A DNA stretch of 64,000 nt from Nemertoderma westbladi (Eukaryota; Xenacoelomorpha; Nemertodermatida; Nemertodermatidae), in NCBI GenBank assembly GCA_032718475.1, contig JAUCBJ010007289.1, positions 124,001-188,000 of the forward strand, given 5' to 3'. Made by a program: the position numbers and the translations under genes. Below are positions 1-18,000 of the stretch, in pieces; position 1 is the stretch's first letter; each line of letters begins with the position of its first letter. A model generated the notes under the pieces. It was given only the letters and a program-made list of their open reading frames with translations, was not told the DNA's origin and searched no databases.

Positions 1-3000
1 TCAACAACAACAATATAAATAAAGAGGTCAACAACAACAATATAAATAAAGAGATATGTCAACAACAACAATATAAATAAAGAGGTCAACAACAACAATA
101 TAAATAAAGAGATATGTCAACAACAACAATATAAATAAAGAGGTCAACAACAACAATATAAATAAAGAGGTCAACAACAACAATATAAATAAAGAGATAT
201 GTCAACAACAACAATATAAATAAAGAGGTCAACAACAACAATATAAATAAAGAGATATGTCAACAACAACAATATAAATAAAGAGATATGTCAACAACAA
301 CAATATAAATAAAGAGGTCAACAACAACAATATAAATAAAGAGATATGTCAACAACAACAATATAAATAAAGAGGTCAACAACAACAATATAAATAAAGA
401 GATATGTCAACAACAACAATATAAATAAAGAGATATGTCAACAACAACAATATAAATAAAGAGTATGTCAACAACAACAATATAAATAAAGAGATATGTC
501 AACAACAACAATATAAATAAAGAGGTCAACAACAACAATATAAATAAAGAGGTCAACAACAACAATATAAATAAAGAGATATGTCAACAACAACAATATA
601 AATAAAGAGGTCAACAACAACAATATAAATAAAGAGGTCAACAACAACAATATAAATAAAGAGATATGTCAACAACAACAATATAAATAAAGAGTTATGT
701 CAACAACAACAATATAAATAAAGAGATATGTCAACAACAACAATATAAATAAAGAGGTCAACAACAACAATATAAATAAAGAGGTCAACAACAACAATAT
801 AAATAAAGAGATATGTCAACAACAACAATATAAATAAAGAGATATGTCAACAACAACAATATAAATAAAGAGGTCAACAACAACAATATAAATAAAGAGA
901 TATGTCAACAACAACAATATAAATAAAGAGTTATGTCAACAACAACAATATAAATAAAGAGATATGTCAACAACAACAATATAAATAAAGAGGTCAACAA
1001 CAACAATATAAATAAAGAGGTGAACAACAACAATATAAATAAAGAGATATGTCAACAACAACAATATAAATAAAGAGATATGTCAACAACAACAATATAA
1101 ATAAAGAGTATGTCAACAACAACAATATAAATAAAGAGATATGTCAACAACAACAATATAAATAAAGAGATATGTCAACAACAACAATATAAATAAAGAG
1201 TTATGTCAACAACAACAATATAAATAAAGAGATATGTCAACAACAACAATATAAATAAAGAGGTCAACAACAACAATATAAATAAAGAGGTGAACAACAA
1301 CAATATAAATAAAGAGATATGTCAACAACAACAATATAAATAAAGAGTTATGTCAACAACAACAATATAAATAAAGAGATATGTCAACAACAACAATATA
1401 AATAAAGAGGTCAACAACAACAATATAAATAAAGAGGTGAACAACAACAATATAAATAAAGAGATATGTCAACAACAACAATATAAATAAAGAGATATGT
1501 CAACAACAACAATATAAATAAAGAGTATGTCAACAACAACAATATAAATAAAGAGATATGTCAACAACAACAATATAAATAAAGAGGTCAACAACAACAA
1601 TATAAATAAAGAGGTCAACAACAACAATATAAATAAAGAGATATGTCAACAACAACAATATAAATAAAGAGATATGTCAACAACAACAATATAAATAAAG
1701 AGATATGTCAACAACAACAATATAAATAAAGAGGTCAACAACAACAATATAAATAAAGAGGTCAACAACAACAATATAAATAAAGAGGTCAACAACAACA
1801 ATATAAATAAAGAGATATGTCAACAACAACAATATAAATAAAGAGATATGTCAACAACAACAATATAAATAAAGAGGTCAACAACAACAATATAAATAAA
1901 GAGGTCAACAACAACAATATAAATAAAGAGGTCAACAACAACAATATAAATAAAGAGATATGTCAACAACAACAATATAAATAAAGATATATGTCAACAA
2001 CAACAATATAAATAAAGAGATATGTCAACAACAACAATATAAATAAAGAGGTCAACAACAACAATATAAATAAAGAGGTGAACAACAACAATATAAATAA
2101 AGAGTTATGTCAACAACAACAATATAAATAAAGAGTTATGTCAACAACAACAATATAAATAAAGAGATATGTCAACAACAACAATATAAATAAAGAGGTC
2201 AACAACAACAATATAAATAAAGATGTCAACAACAACAATATAAATAAAGAGATATGTCAACAACAACAATATAAATAAAGAGATATGTCAACAACAACAA
2301 TATAAATAAAGAGGTCAACAACAACAATATAAATAAAGAGGTCAACAACAACAATATAAATAAAGAGGTCAACAACAACAATATAAATAAAGAGATATGT
2401 CAACAACAACAATATAAATAAAGATATATGTCAACAACAACAATATAAATAAAGAGATATGTCAACAACAACAATATAAATAAAGAGGTCAACAACAACA
2501 ATATAAATAAAGAGGTCAACAACAACAATATAAATAAAGAGGTGAACAACAACAATATAAATAAAGATATATGTCAACAACAACAATATAAATAAAGAGA
2601 TATGTCAACAACAACAATATAAATAAAGAGGTCAACAACAACAATATAAATAAAGAGGTGAACAACAACAATATAAATAAAGAGTTATGTCAACAACAAC
2701 AATATAAATAAAGAGATATGTCAACAACAACAATATAAATAAAGAGGTCAACAACAACAATATAAATAAAGAGGTGAACAACAACAATATAAATAAAGAG
2801 ATATGTCAACAACAACAATATAAATAAAGAGTTATGTCAACAACAACAATATAAATAAAGAGATATGTCAACAACAACATTATAAATAAAGAGGTCAACA
2901 ACAACAATATAAATAAAGAGGTGAACAACAACAATATAAATAAAGAGATATGTCAACAACAACAATATAAATAAAGAGATATGTCAACAACAACAATATA

Positions 3001-5374
3001 AATAAAAAGATATGTCAACAACAACAATATAAATAAAGAGGTGAACAACAACAATATAAATAAAGAGATATGTCAACAACAACAATATAAATAAAGAGGT
3101 CAACAACAACAATATAAATAAAGAGGTGAACAACAACAATATAAATAAAGAGATATGTCAACAACAACAATATAAATAAAGAGATATGTCAACAACAACA
3201 ATATAAATAAAAAGATATGTCAACAACAACAATTTAAATAAAGAGGTGAACAACAACAATATAAATAAAGATATATGTCAACAACAACAATATAAATAAA
3301 GAGGTCAACAACAACAATATAAATAAAGAGGTCAACAACAACAATATAAATAAAGAGGTCAACAACAACAATATAAATAAAGAGATATGTCAACAACAAC
3401 AATATAAATAAAGATATATGTCAACAACAACAATATAAATAAAGAGATATGTCAACAACAACAATATAAATAAAGAGGTCAACAACAACAATATAAATAA
3501 AGAGGTCAACAACAACAATATAAATAAAGAGGTGAACAACAACAATATAAATAAAGATATATGTCAACAACAACAATATAAATAAAGAGATATGTCAACA
3601 ACAACAATATAAATAAAGAGGTCAACAACAACAATATAAATAAAGAGGTGAACAACAACAATATAAATAAAGAGTTATGTCAACAACAACAATATAAATA
3701 AAGAGATATGTCAACAACAACAATATAAATAAAGAGGTCAACAACAACAATATAAATAAAGAGGTGAACAACAACAATATAAATAAAGAGATATGTCAAC
3801 AACAACAATATAAATAAAGAGTTATGTCAACAACAACAATATAAATAAAGAGATATGTCAACAACAACAATATAAATAAAGAGGTCAACAACAACAATAT
3901 AAATAAAGAGGTGAACAACAACAATATAAATAAAGAGATATGTCAACAACAACAATATAAATAAAGAGATATGTCAACAACAACAATATAAATAAAAAGA
4001 TATGTCAACAACAACAATATAAATAAAGAGGTGAACAACAACAATATAAATAAAGAGATATGTCAACAACAACAATATAAATAAAGAGGTCAACAACAAC
4101 AATATAAATAAAGAGGTGAACAACAACAATATAAATAAAGAGATATGTCAACAACAACAATATAAATAAAGAGATATGTCAACAACAACAATATAAATAA
4201 AAAGATATGTCAACAACAACAATTTAAATAAAGAGGTGAACAACAACAATATAAATAAAGAGATATGTCAACAACAACAATTTAAATAAAGAGATATGTC
4301 AACAACAACAATATAAATAAAGAGATATGTCAACAACAACAATATAAATAAAGAGGTCAACAACAACAATATAAATAAAGAGGTGAACAACAACAATATA
4401 AATAAAGAGATATGTCAACAACAACAATATAAATAAAGAGATTTGTCAACAACAACAATATAAATAAAGAGATATGTCAACAACAACAATATAAATAAAG
4501 AGATATGTCAACAACAACAATATAAATAAAGAGATATGTCAACAACAACAATATAAATAAAGAGATATGTCAACAACAACAATATAAATAAAGAGATATG
4601 TCAACAACAACAATATAAATATAGAGGTCAACAACAACAATATAAATAAAGAGATATGTCAACAACAACAATATAAATAAAGAGATATGTCAACAACAAC
4701 AATATAAATAAAGAGGTCAACAACAACAATATAAATAAAGAGGTGAACAACAACAATATAAATAAAGAGATATGTCAACAACAACAATATAAATAAAGAG
4801 ATTTGTCAACAACAACAATATAAATAAAGAGATATGTCAACAACAACAATATAAATAAAGAGATATGTCAACAACAACAATATAAATAAAGAGATATGTC
4901 AACAACAACAATATAAATATAGAGGTCAACAACAACAATATAAATAAAGAGATATGTCAACAACAACAATATAAATATAGAGGTCAACAACAACAATATA
5001 AATAAAGAGATATGTCAACAACAACAATATAAATAAAGAGATATGTCAACAACAACAATATAAATATAGAGGTCAACAACAACAATATAAATAAAGAGAT
5101 ATGTCAACAATAACAATAGAAATAAAGAGATATGTCAACAATAACAATAGAAATAAAGAGATATGTCAACAACAACAATATAAATAAAGAGATATGTCAA
5201 CAACAACAATATAAATAAAGAGGTCAACAACAACAATATAAATAAAGAGGTGAACAACAACAATATAAATAAAGAGATATGTCAACAACAACAATATAAA
5301 TAAAAAGATATGTCAACAACAACAATATAAATAAAGAGATATGTCAACAACAACAATATAAATAAAGAGATATG

Positions 5375-5930
5375 TCAACAACAACAATATAAATAAAGAG
5401 ATATGTCAACAACAACAATATAAATAAAGAGGTCAACAACAACAATATAAATAAAGAGGTGAACAACAACAATATAAATAAAGAGATATGTCAACAACAA
5501 CAATATAAATAAAGAAGTCAACAACAACAATATAAATAAAGAGGTCAACAACAACAATATAAATAAAGAGGTGAACAACAACAATATAAATAAAGAGATA
5601 TGTCAACAACAACAATATAAATAAAGAGGTCAACAACAACAATATAAATAAAGAGGTGAACAACAACAATATAAATAAAGAGATATGTCAACAACAACAA
5701 TATAAATAAAGAGGTCAACAACAACAATATAAATAAAGAGGTGAACAACAACAATATAAATAAAGAGATATGTCAACAACAACAATATAAATAAAGAGGT
5801 CAACAACAACAATATAAATAAAGAGGTGAACAACAACAATATAAATAAAGAGATATGTCAACAACAACAATATAAATAAAGAGGTCAACAACAACAATAT
5901 AAATAAAGAGGTGAACAACAACAATATAAA
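5375..5930. repeat. 85-bp higher-order repeat block in satellite
   Basis: Here the satellite shows a regular three-unit pattern of 31 + 27 + 27 bp, giving an 85-bp period repeated several times. One 27-bp unit of each set carries the GTGAAC variant. The regularity is absent from most of the rest of the array and points to recent local amplification of a three-unit block by unequal exchange or slippage. Confidence 0.8.
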
Positions 5931-8327
5931 TAAAGAGATATGTCAACAACAACAATATAAATAAAGAGATATGTCAACAACAACAATATAAATAAAGAGA
6001 TATGTCAACAACAACAATATAAATAAAGAGATATGTCAACAACAACAATATAAATAAAGAGGTGAACAACAACAATATAAATAAAGAGACATGTCAACAA
6101 CAACAATATAAATAAAGAGATATGTCAACAACAACAATATAAATAAAGAGGTGAACAACAACAATATAAATAAAGAGATATGTCAACAACAACAATATAA
6201 ATAAAGAGATATGTCAACAACAACAATATAAATATAGAGGTCAACAACAACAATATAAATAAAGAGATATGTCAACAACAACAATATAAATAAAGAGATA
6301 TGTCAACAACAACAATATAAATAAAGAGATATGTCAACAACAACAATAGAAATAAAGAGGTCAACAACAACAATATAAATAAAGAGATATGTCAACAACA
6401 ACAATATAAATAAAGAGGTCAACAACAACAATATAAATAAAGAGGTGAACAACAACAATATAAATAAAGAGATATGTCAACAACAACAATATAAATAAAG
6501 AGGTGAACAACAACAATATAAATAAAGAGATATGTCAACAACAACAATATAAATAAAGAGGTGAACAACAACAATATAAATAAAGAGGTGAACAACAACA
6601 ATATAAATAAAGAGATATGTCAACAACAACAATATAAATAAAGAGATATGTCAACAACAACAATATAAATAAAGAAGTCAACAACAACAATATAAATAAA
6701 GAGATATGTCAACAATAACAATATAAATAAAGAGATATGTCAACAACAACAATATAAATAAAGAAGTCAACAACAACAATATAAATAAAGAGATATGTCA
6801 ACAATAACAATATAAATAAAGAGGTCAACAACAACAATATAAATAAAGAGATATGTCAACAACAACAATATAAATAAAGAGATATGTCAACAACAACAAT
6901 ATAAATAAAGAGATATGTCAACAACAACAATATAAATAAAGAGATATGTCAACAACAACAATATAAATAAAGAGGTCAACAACAACAATATAAATAAAGA
7001 GATATGTCAACAACAACAATATAAATAAAGAGATATGTCAACAACAACAATATAAATAAAGAGATATGTCAACAACAACAATAGAAATAAAGAGGTCAAC
7101 AACAACAATAGAAATAAAGAGATATGTCAACAACAACAATATAAATAAAGAGGTCAACAACAACAATATAAATAAAGAGGTGAACAACAACAATATAAAT
7201 AAAGAGATATGTCAACAACAACAATATAAATAAAGAGGTGAACAACAACAATATAAATAAAGAGATATGTCAACAACAACAATATAAATAAAGAGATATG
7301 TCAACAACAACAATATAAATAAAGAGGTGAACAACAACAATATAAATAAAGAGGTGAACAACAACAATATAAATAAAGAGATATGTCAACAACAACAATA
7401 TAAATAAAGAGACATGTCAACAACAACAATATAAATAAAGAGATATGTCAACAACAACAATATAAATAAAGAGATATGTCAACAACAACAATATAAATAA
7501 AGAGGTCAACAACAACAATATAAATAAAGAGATATGTCAACAACAACAATAGAAATAAAGAGATATGTCAACAACAACAATATAAATAAAGAGCTATGTC
7601 AACAACAACAATATAAATAAAGAGATATGTCAACAACAACAATATAAATAAAGAGATATGTCAACAACAACAATAGAAATAAAGAGATATGTCAACAACA
7701 ACAATATAAATAAAGAGATATGTCAACAACAACAATATAAATAAAGAGATATGTCAACAACAACAATATAAATAAAGAGGTCAACAACAACAATATAAAT
7801 AAAGAGATATGTCAACAACAACAATATAAATAAAGAGATATGTCAACAACAACAATATAAATAAAGAGATATGTCAACAACAACAATATAAATAAAGAGA
7901 TATGTCAACAACAACAATATAAATAAAGAGATATGTCAACAACAACAATATAAATAAAGAGGTCAACAACAACAATATAAATAAAGAAATATGTTAACAA
8001 CAACAATAGAAATAAAGAGGTGAATAACAACAATATAAATAAAGAGATATGTCAACAATAACAATAGAAATAAAGAGATATGTCAACAACAACAATATAA
8101 ATAAAGAGATATGTCAACAACAACAATATAAATAAAGAGATATGTCAACAACAACAATATAAATAAAGAGATATGTCAACAACAACAATATAAATAAAGA
8201 GATATGTCAACAACAACAATATAAATAAAGAGATATGTCAACAACAACAATATAAATAAAGAGACATGTCAACAACAACAATATAAATAAAGAGATATGT
8301 CAACAATAACAATAGAAATAAAGAGGT

Positions 8328-11300
8328 GAACAGCAACAATATAAATAAAGAGATATGTCAACAACAACAATACAAATAAAGAGATATGTCAACAACAACA
8401 ATATAAATAAAGAGATATGTCAACAACAACAATAGAAATAAAGAGATATGTCAACAACAACAATATAAATAAAGAGATATGTCAACAACAACAATATAAA
8501 TAAAGAGACATGTCAACAACAACAATATAAATAAAGAGATATGTCAACAACAACAATATAAATAAAGAGATATGTCAACAACAACAATACAAATAAAGAG
8601 ATATGTCAACAACAACAATATAAATAAAGAGATATGTCAACAACAACAATAGAAATAAAGAGATATGTCAACAACAACAATATAAATAAAGAGATATGTC
8701 AACAACAACAATATAAATAAAGAGATATGTCAACAACAACAATATAAATAAAGAGGTGAACAACAACAATATAAATAAAGAGATATGTCAACAACAACAA
8801 TTTAAATAAAGAGGTGAACAACAACAATATAAATAAAGAGATATGTCAACAACAACAATATAAATAAAGAGATATGTCAACAACAACAATATAAATAAAG
8901 AGGTCAACAACAACAATATAAATAAAGAGGTGAACAACAACAATATAAATAAAGAGATATGTCAACAACAACAATATAAATAAAGAGATATGTCAACAAC
9001 AACAATATAAATAAAGAGATATGTCAACAACAACAATATAAATAAAGAGATATGTCAACAACAACAATATAAATAAAGAGATATGTCAACAACAACAATA
9101 TAAATAAAGAGATATGTCAACAACAACAATATAAATAAAGAGATATGTCAACAACAACAATATAAATAAAGAGACATGTCAACAACAACAATATAAATAA
9201 AGAGATATGTCAACAATAACAATAGAAATAAAGAGGTGAACAGCAACAATATAAATAAAGAGATATGTCAACAACAACAATACAAATAAAGAGATATGTC
9301 AACAACAACAATATAAATAAAGAGATATGTCAACAACAACAATAGAAATAAAGAGATATGTCAACAACAACAATATAAATAAAGAGATATGTCAACAACA
9401 ACAATATAAATAAAGAGGTGAACAACAACAATATAAATAAAGAGATATGTCAACAACAACAATTTAAATAAAGAGGTGAACAACAACAATATAAATAAAG
9501 AGATATGTCAACAACAACAATATAAATAAAGAGATATGTCAACAACAACAATATAAATAAAGAGGTCAACAACAACAATATAAATAAAGAGGTGAACAAC
9601 AACAATATAAATAAAGAGATATGTCAACAACAACAATATAAATAAAGAGATATGTCAACAACAACAATATAAATAAAGAGATATGTCAACAACAACAATA
9701 TAAATAAAGAGATATGTCAACAACAACAATATAAATAAAGAGACATGTCAACAACAACAATATAAATAAAGAGATATGTCAACAACAACAATATAAATAA
9801 AGAGATATGTCAACAACAACAATATAAATAAAGATATATGTCAACAACAACAATAGAAATAAAGAGGTCAACAACAACAATATAAATAAAGAGATATGTC
9901 AACAACAACAATATAAATAAAGAGGTCAACAACAACAATATAAATAAAGAGGTGAACAACAACAATATAAATAAAGAGATATGTCAACAACAACAATATA
10001 AATAAAGAGGTGAACAACAACAATATAAATAAAGAGATATGTCAACAACAACAATATAAATAAAGAGGTGAACAACAACAATATAAATAAAGAGGTGAAC
10101 AACAACAATATAAATAAAGAGATATGTCAACAACAACAATATAAATAAAGAGACATGTCAACAACAACAATATAAATAAAGAGATATGTCAACAACAACA
10201 ATATAAATAAAGAGATATGTCAACAACAACAATATAAATAAAGAGGTCAACAACAACAATATAAATAAAGAGATATGTCAACAACAACAATAGAAATAAA
10301 GAGATATGTCAACAACAACAATATAAATAAAGAGCTATGTCAACAACAACAATATAAATAAAGAGATATGTCAACAACAACAATATAAATAAAGAGATAT
10401 GTCAACAACAACAATAGAAATAAAGAGATATGTCAACAACAACAATATAAATAAAGAGATATGTCAACAACAACAATATAAATAAAGAGATATGTCAACA
10501 ACAACAATATAAATAAAGAGGTCAACAACAACAATATAAATAAAGAGATATGTCAACAACAACAATATAAATAAAGAGATATGTCAACAACAACAATATA
10601 AATAAAGAGATATGTCAACAACAACAATATAAATAAAGAGATATGTCAACAACAACAATATAAATAAAGAGATATGTCAACAACAACAATATAAATAAAG
10701 AGGTCAACAACAACAATATAAATAAAGAAATATGTTAACAACAACAATAGAAATAAAGAGGTGAATAACAACAATATAAATAAAGAGATATGTCAACAAT
10801 AACAATAGAAATAAAGAGATATGTCAACAACAACAATATAAATAAAGAGATATGTCAACAACGACAATATAAATAAAGAGATATGTCAACAACAACAATA
10901 TAAATAAAGAGATATGTCAACAACAACAATATAAATAAAGAGATATGTCAACAACAACAATATAAATAAAGAGATATGTCAACAACAACAATATAAATAA
11001 AGAGACATGTCAACAACAACAATATAAATAAAGAGATATGTCAACAATAACAATAGAAATAAAGAGGTGAACAGCAACAATATAAATAAAGAGATATGTC
11101 AACAACAACAATACAAATAAAGAGATATGTCAACAACAACAATATAAATAAAGAGATATGTCAACAACAACAATAGAAATAAAGAGATATGTCAACAACA
11201 ACAATATAAATAAAGAGATATGTCAACAACAACAATATAAATAAAGAGACATGTCAACAACAACAATATAAATAAAGAGATATGTCAACAACAACAATAT

Positions 11301-12000
11301 AAATAAAGAGATATGTCAACAACAACAATACAAATAAAGAGATATGTCAACAACAACAATATAAATAAAGAGATATGTCAACAACAACAATAGAAATAAA
11401 GAGATATGTCAACAACAACAATATAAATAAAGAGATATGTCAACAACAACAATATAAATAAAGAGATATGTCAACAACAACAATATAAATAAAGAGGTGA
11501 ACAACAACAATATAAATAAAGAGATATGTCAACAACAACAATTTAAATAAAGAGGTGAACAACAACAATATAAATAAAGAGATATGTCAACAACAACAAT
11601 ATAAATAAAGAGATATGTCAACAACAACAATATAAATAAAGAGGTCAACAACAACAATATAAATAAAGAGGTGAACAACAACAATATAAATAAAGAGATA
11701 TGTCAACAACAACAATATAAATAAAGAGATATGTCAACAACAACAATATAAATAAAGAGATATGTCAACAACAACAATATAAATAAAGAGATATGTCAAC
11801 AACAACAATATAAATAAAGAGATATGTCAACAACAACAATATAAATAAAGAGATATGTCAACAACAACAATATAAATAAAGAGATATGTCAACAACAACA
11901 ATATAAATAAAGAGACATGTCAACAACAACAATATAAATAAAGAGATATGTCAACAATAACAATAGAAATAAAGAGGTGAACAGCAACAATATAAATAAA
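8328..12000. repeat. 910-bp duplications nested in a 2,741-bp duplication
   Basis: The rare variant string GAACAGCAACAAT occurs at 8,328, 9,238, 11,069 and 11,979. The spacing is 910 bp within each pair and 2,741 bp between pairs. Neighbouring variants (AACAATAAC plus TAGAAAT before it, ACAAATAAAG after it) recur in the same order each time. This is a hierarchical duplication inside the satellite rather than random unit mixing. Confidence 0.82.
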
Positions 12001-15000
12001 GAGATATGTCAACAACAACAATACAAATAAAGAGATATGTCAACAACAACAATATAAATAAAGAGGTATGTCAACAACAACAATAGAAATAAAGAGATAT
12101 GTCAACAACAACAATATAAATAAAGAGATATGTCAACAACAACAATATAAATAAAGAGGTGAACAACAACAATATAAATAAAGAGATATGTCAACAACAA
12201 CAATTTAAATAAAGAGGTGAACAACAACAATATAAATAAAGAGATATGTCAACAACAACAATATAAATAAAGAGATATGTCAACAACAACAATATAAATA
12301 AAGAGGTCAACAACAACAATATAAATAAAGAGGTGAACAACAACAATATAAATAAAGAGATATGTCAACAACAACAATATAAATAAAGAGATATGTCAAC
12401 AACAACAATATAAATAAAGAGATATGTCAACAACAACAATATAAATAAAGAGATATGTCAACAACAACAATATAAATAAAGAGACATGTCAACAACAACA
12501 ATATAAATAAAGAGATATGTCAACAACAACAATATAAATAAAGAGATATGTCAACAACAACAATATAAATAAAGATATATGTCAACAACAACAATATAAA
12601 TAAATAGATATGTCAACAACAACAATATAAATAAAGAGATATGTCAACAACAACAATATAAATAAAGAGATATGTCAACAACAACAATATAAATAAAGAT
12701 ATATGTCAACAACAACAATATAAATAAATAGATATGTCAACAACAACAATATAAATAAAGAGATATGTCAACAACAACAATATAAATAAAGAGACATGTC
12801 AACAACAACAATATAAATAAAGATATATGTCAACAACAACAATAGAAATAAAGAGGTGAATAACAACAATATAAATAAAGAGATATGTCAACAACAACAA
12901 TAGAAATAAAGAGATATGTCAACAACAACAATATAAATAAAGAGATATGTCAACAACAACAATATAAATAAAGAGATATGTCAACAACAACAATATAAAT
13001 AAAGAGATATGTCAACAACAACAATAGAAATAAAGAGATATGTCAACAACAACAATATAAATAAAGAGATATGTCAACAACAACAATATAAATAAAGAGA
13101 TATGTCAACAACAACAATATAAATAAAGAGGTCAACAACAACAATATAAATAAAGAGATATGTCAACAACAACAATAGAAATAAAGAGATATGTCAACAA
13201 CAACAATATAAATAAAGAGATATTTCAACAACAACAATATAAATAAAGAGATATGTCAACAACAACAATATAAATAAAGATATATGTCAACAACAACAAT
13301 AGAAATAAAGAGATATGTCAACAACAACAATATAAATAAAGAGATATGTCAACAACAACAATATAAATAAAGAGATATGTCAACAACAACAATATAAATA
13401 AAGAGATATGTCAACAACAACAATATAAATAAAGAGATATGTCAACAACAACAATATAAATAAAGAGATATGTCAACAACAACAATATAAATAAAGAGAT
13501 ATGTCAACAACAACAATATAAATAAAGAGGTCAACAACAACAATATAAATAAAGAGATATGTCAACAACAACAATAGAAATAAAGAGGTAAATAACAACA
13601 ATATAAATAAAGAGATATGTCAACAATAACAATAGAAATAAAGAGATATGTCAACAACAACAATATAAATAAAGAGATATGTCAACAACAACAATATAAA
13701 TAAAGAGATATGTCAACAACAACAATATAAATAAAGAGATATGTCAACAACAACAATATAAATAAAGAGATATGTCAACAACAACAATATAAATAAATAA
13801 ATATGTCAACAACAACAATATAAATAAAGAGATATGTGATCAACAACAATATAAATAAAGAGATATGTCAACAACAACAATATAAATAAAGAGATATGTC
13901 AACAACAACAATATAAATAAAGAGGTCAACAACAACAATATAAATAAAGAGATATGTCAACAACAACAATAGAAATAAAGAGGTAAATAACAACAATATA
14001 AATAAAGAGATATGTCAACAATAACAATAGAAATAAAGAGATATGTCAACAACAACAATATAAATAAAGAGATATGTCAACAACAACAATATAAATAAAG
14101 AGATATGTCAACAACAACAATATAAATAAAGAGATATGTCAACAACAACAATATAAATAAAGAGATATGTCAACAACAACAATATAAATAAAGAGATATG
14201 TAAACAACAACAATATAAATAAAGAGATATGTCAACAATAACAATATAAATAAAGAGGTGAACAGCAACAATATAAACAAAGAGATATGTCAACAACAAC
14301 AATATAAATAAAGAGATATGTCAACAACAACAATATAAATAAAGAGATATGTCAACAACAACAATATAAATAAAGAGGTCAACAACAACAATATAAATAA
14401 AGAGATATGTCAACAACAACAATAGAAATAAAGAGGTGAATAACAACAATATAAATAAAGAGATATGTCAACAATAACAATAGAAATAAAGAGATATGTC
14501 AACAACAACAATATAAATAAAGAGATATGTCAACAACAACAATATAAATAAAGAGATATGTCAACAACAACAATATAAATAAAGAGATATGTCAACAACA
14601 ACAATATAAATAAAGAGATATGTCGACAACAACAATATAAATAAAGAGGTCAACAACAACAATACAAATAAAGAGATATGTCAACAACAACAATATAAAA
14701 AAAGAGATATGTCGACAACAACAATATAAATAAAGAGGTCAACAACAACAATACAAATAAAGAGATATGTCAACAACAACAATATAAATAAAGAGATATG
14801 TCAACAACAACAATATAAATAAAGATATATGTCAACAACAACAATATAAATAAAGAGATATGTAAACAACAACAATATAAATAAAGAGATATGTCAACAA
14901 CAACAATATAAATAAAGAGATATGTCAACAACAACAATATAAATAAAGAGATATGTCAACAACAACAATATAAATAAAGAGACATGTCAACAACAACAAT

Positions 15001-18000
15001 ATAAATAAAGAGATATGTCAACAACAACAATATAAATAAAGAGATATGTCAACAACAACAATATAAATAAAGAGATATGTCAACAACAACAATATAAATA
15101 AAGATATATGTCAATATCAACAATAGAAATAAAGAGGTGAATAACAACAATATAAATAAAGAGATATGTCAACAACAACAATAGAAATAAAGAGATATGT
15201 CAACAACAACAATATAAATAAAGAGATATGTCAACAACAACAATATAAATAAAGAGATATGTCAACAACAACAATATAAATAAAGAGATATGTCAACAAC
15301 AACAATAGAAATAAAGAGATATGTCAACAACAACAATATAAATAAAGAGATATGTCAACAACAACAATATAAATAAAGAGATATGTCAACAACAACAATA
15401 TAAATAAAGAGGTCAACAACAACAATATAAATAAAGAGATATGTCAACAACAACAATAGAAATAAAGAGATATGTCAACAACAACAATATAAATAAAGAG
15501 ATATTTCAACAACAACAATATAAATAAAGAGATATGTCAACAACAACAATATAAATAAAGATATATGTCAACAACAACAATAGAAATAAAGAGATATGTC
15601 AACAACAACAATATAAATAAAGAGATATGTCAACAACAACAATATAAATAAAGAGATATGTCAACAACAACAATATAAATAAAGAGATATGTCAACAACA
15701 ACAATATAAATAAAGAGATATGTCAACAACAACAATATAAATAAAGAGATATGTCAACAACAACAATATAAATAAAGAGATATGTCAACAACAACAATAG
15801 AAATAAAGAGGTCAACAACAACAATATAAATAAAGAGATATGTCAACAACAACAATATAAATAAAGAGGTCAACAACAACAATATAAATAAAGAGGTGAA
15901 CAACAACAATATAAATAAAGAGATATGTCAACAACAACAATATAAATAAAGAGGTGAACAACAACAATATAAATAAAGAGATATGTCAACAACAACAATA
16001 TAAATAAAGAGGTGAACAACAACAATATAAATAAAGAGGTGAACAACAACAATATAAATAAAGAGATATGTCAACAACAACAATATAAATAAAGAAGTCA
16101 ACAACAACAATATAAATAAAGAGATATGTCAACAATAACAATATAAATAAAGAGATATGTCAACAACAACAATATAAATAAAGAAGTCAACAACAACAAT
16201 ATAAATAAAGAGATATGTCAACAATAACAATATAAATAAAGAGGTCAACAACAACAATATAAATAAAGAGATATGTCAACAACAACAATATAAATAAAGA
16301 GATATGTCAACAACAACAATATAAATAAAGAGGTCAACAACAACAATTTAAATAAAGAGGTCAACAACAACAACATAAATAAAGAGATATGTCAACAACA
16401 ACAATATAAATAAAGAGATATGTCAACAACAACAATATAAATAAAGAGATATGTCAACAACAACAATATAAATAAAGAGGTCAACAACAACAATATAAAT
16501 AAAGAGATATGTCAACAACAACAATAGAAATAAAGAGGTAAATAACAACAATATAAATAAAGAGATATGTCAACAATAACAATATAAATAAAGAGATATG
16601 TAAACAACAACAATATAAATAAAAAGATATGTCAACAATAACAATATAAATATAGAGATATGTCAACAACAACAATATAAATAAAGAGATATGTAAACAA
16701 CAACAATATAAATAAAGAGATATGTAAACAACAACAATATAAATAAAGAGGTGAACGGCAACAATATAAATAAAGAGATATGTCAACAACAACAATATAA
16801 ATAAAGAGATATGTAAACAACAACAATATAAATAAAGAGATATGTCAACAACAACAATATAAATAAAGAGATATGTCAACAACAACAATATAAATAAAGA
16901 GATATGTCAACAACAACAATATAAATAAAGAGATATGTCAACAACAACAATATAAATAAAGAGATATGTCAACAACAACAATATAAATAAAGAGATATGT
17001 CAACAACAACAATATAAATAAAGAGGTCAACAACAACAACATAAATAAAGAGATATGTCAACAACAACAATATAAATAAAGAGATATGTCAACAACAACA
17101 ATATAAATAAAGAGATATGTCAACAACAACAATATAAATAAAGAGGTCAACAACAACAATATAAATAAAGAGATATGTCAACAACAACAATAGAAATAAA
17201 GAGGTAAATAACAACAATATAAATAAAGAGATATGTCAACAATAACAATAGAAATAAAGAGATATGTCAACAACAACAATATAAATAAAGAGATATGTCA
17301 ACAACAACAATATAAATAAAGAGATATGTCAACAACAACAATATAAATAAAGAGATATGTCAACAACAACAATATAAATATAGAGATATGTCAACAACAA
17401 CAATATAAATAAAGAGATATGTCAACAACAACAATATAAATAAAGAGATATGTAAACAACAACAATATAAATAAAGAGATATGTAAACAACAACAATATA
17501 AATAAAGAGGTGAACGGCAACAATATAAATAAAGAGATATGTCAACAACAACAATATAAATAAAGAGATATGTAAACAACAACAATATAAATAAAAAGAT
17601 ATGTCAACAATAACAATATAAATAAAGAGGTGAATAACAATAATATAAATAAAGAGATATGTCAACAATAACAATAGAAATAAAGAGATATGTCAACAAC
17701 AACAATATAAATAAAGAGATATGTCAACAACAACAATATAAATAAAGAGATATGTCAACAACAACAATATAAATAAAGAGATATGTAAACAACAACAATA
17801 TAAATAAAAAGATATGTCAACAATAACAATATAAATAAAGAGGTGAACGGCAACAATATAAATAAAGAGATATGTCAACAACAACAATACAAATAAAGAG
17901 ATATGTCAACAACAACAATATAAATAAAGAGATATGTCAACAACAACAATATAAATAAAGAGATATGTCAACAACAACAATATAAATAAAGAGATATGTC

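Noticed and set aside
468-17887. Many minus-strand reading frames of 60-135 residues (LFIYIVVVD and SLYLYCCC repeats) in the satellite
   Set aside because: They arise because the 27-bp unit is nine codons long. They change frame at each 31-bp unit, have no start context or domain, and merely translate the repeat.
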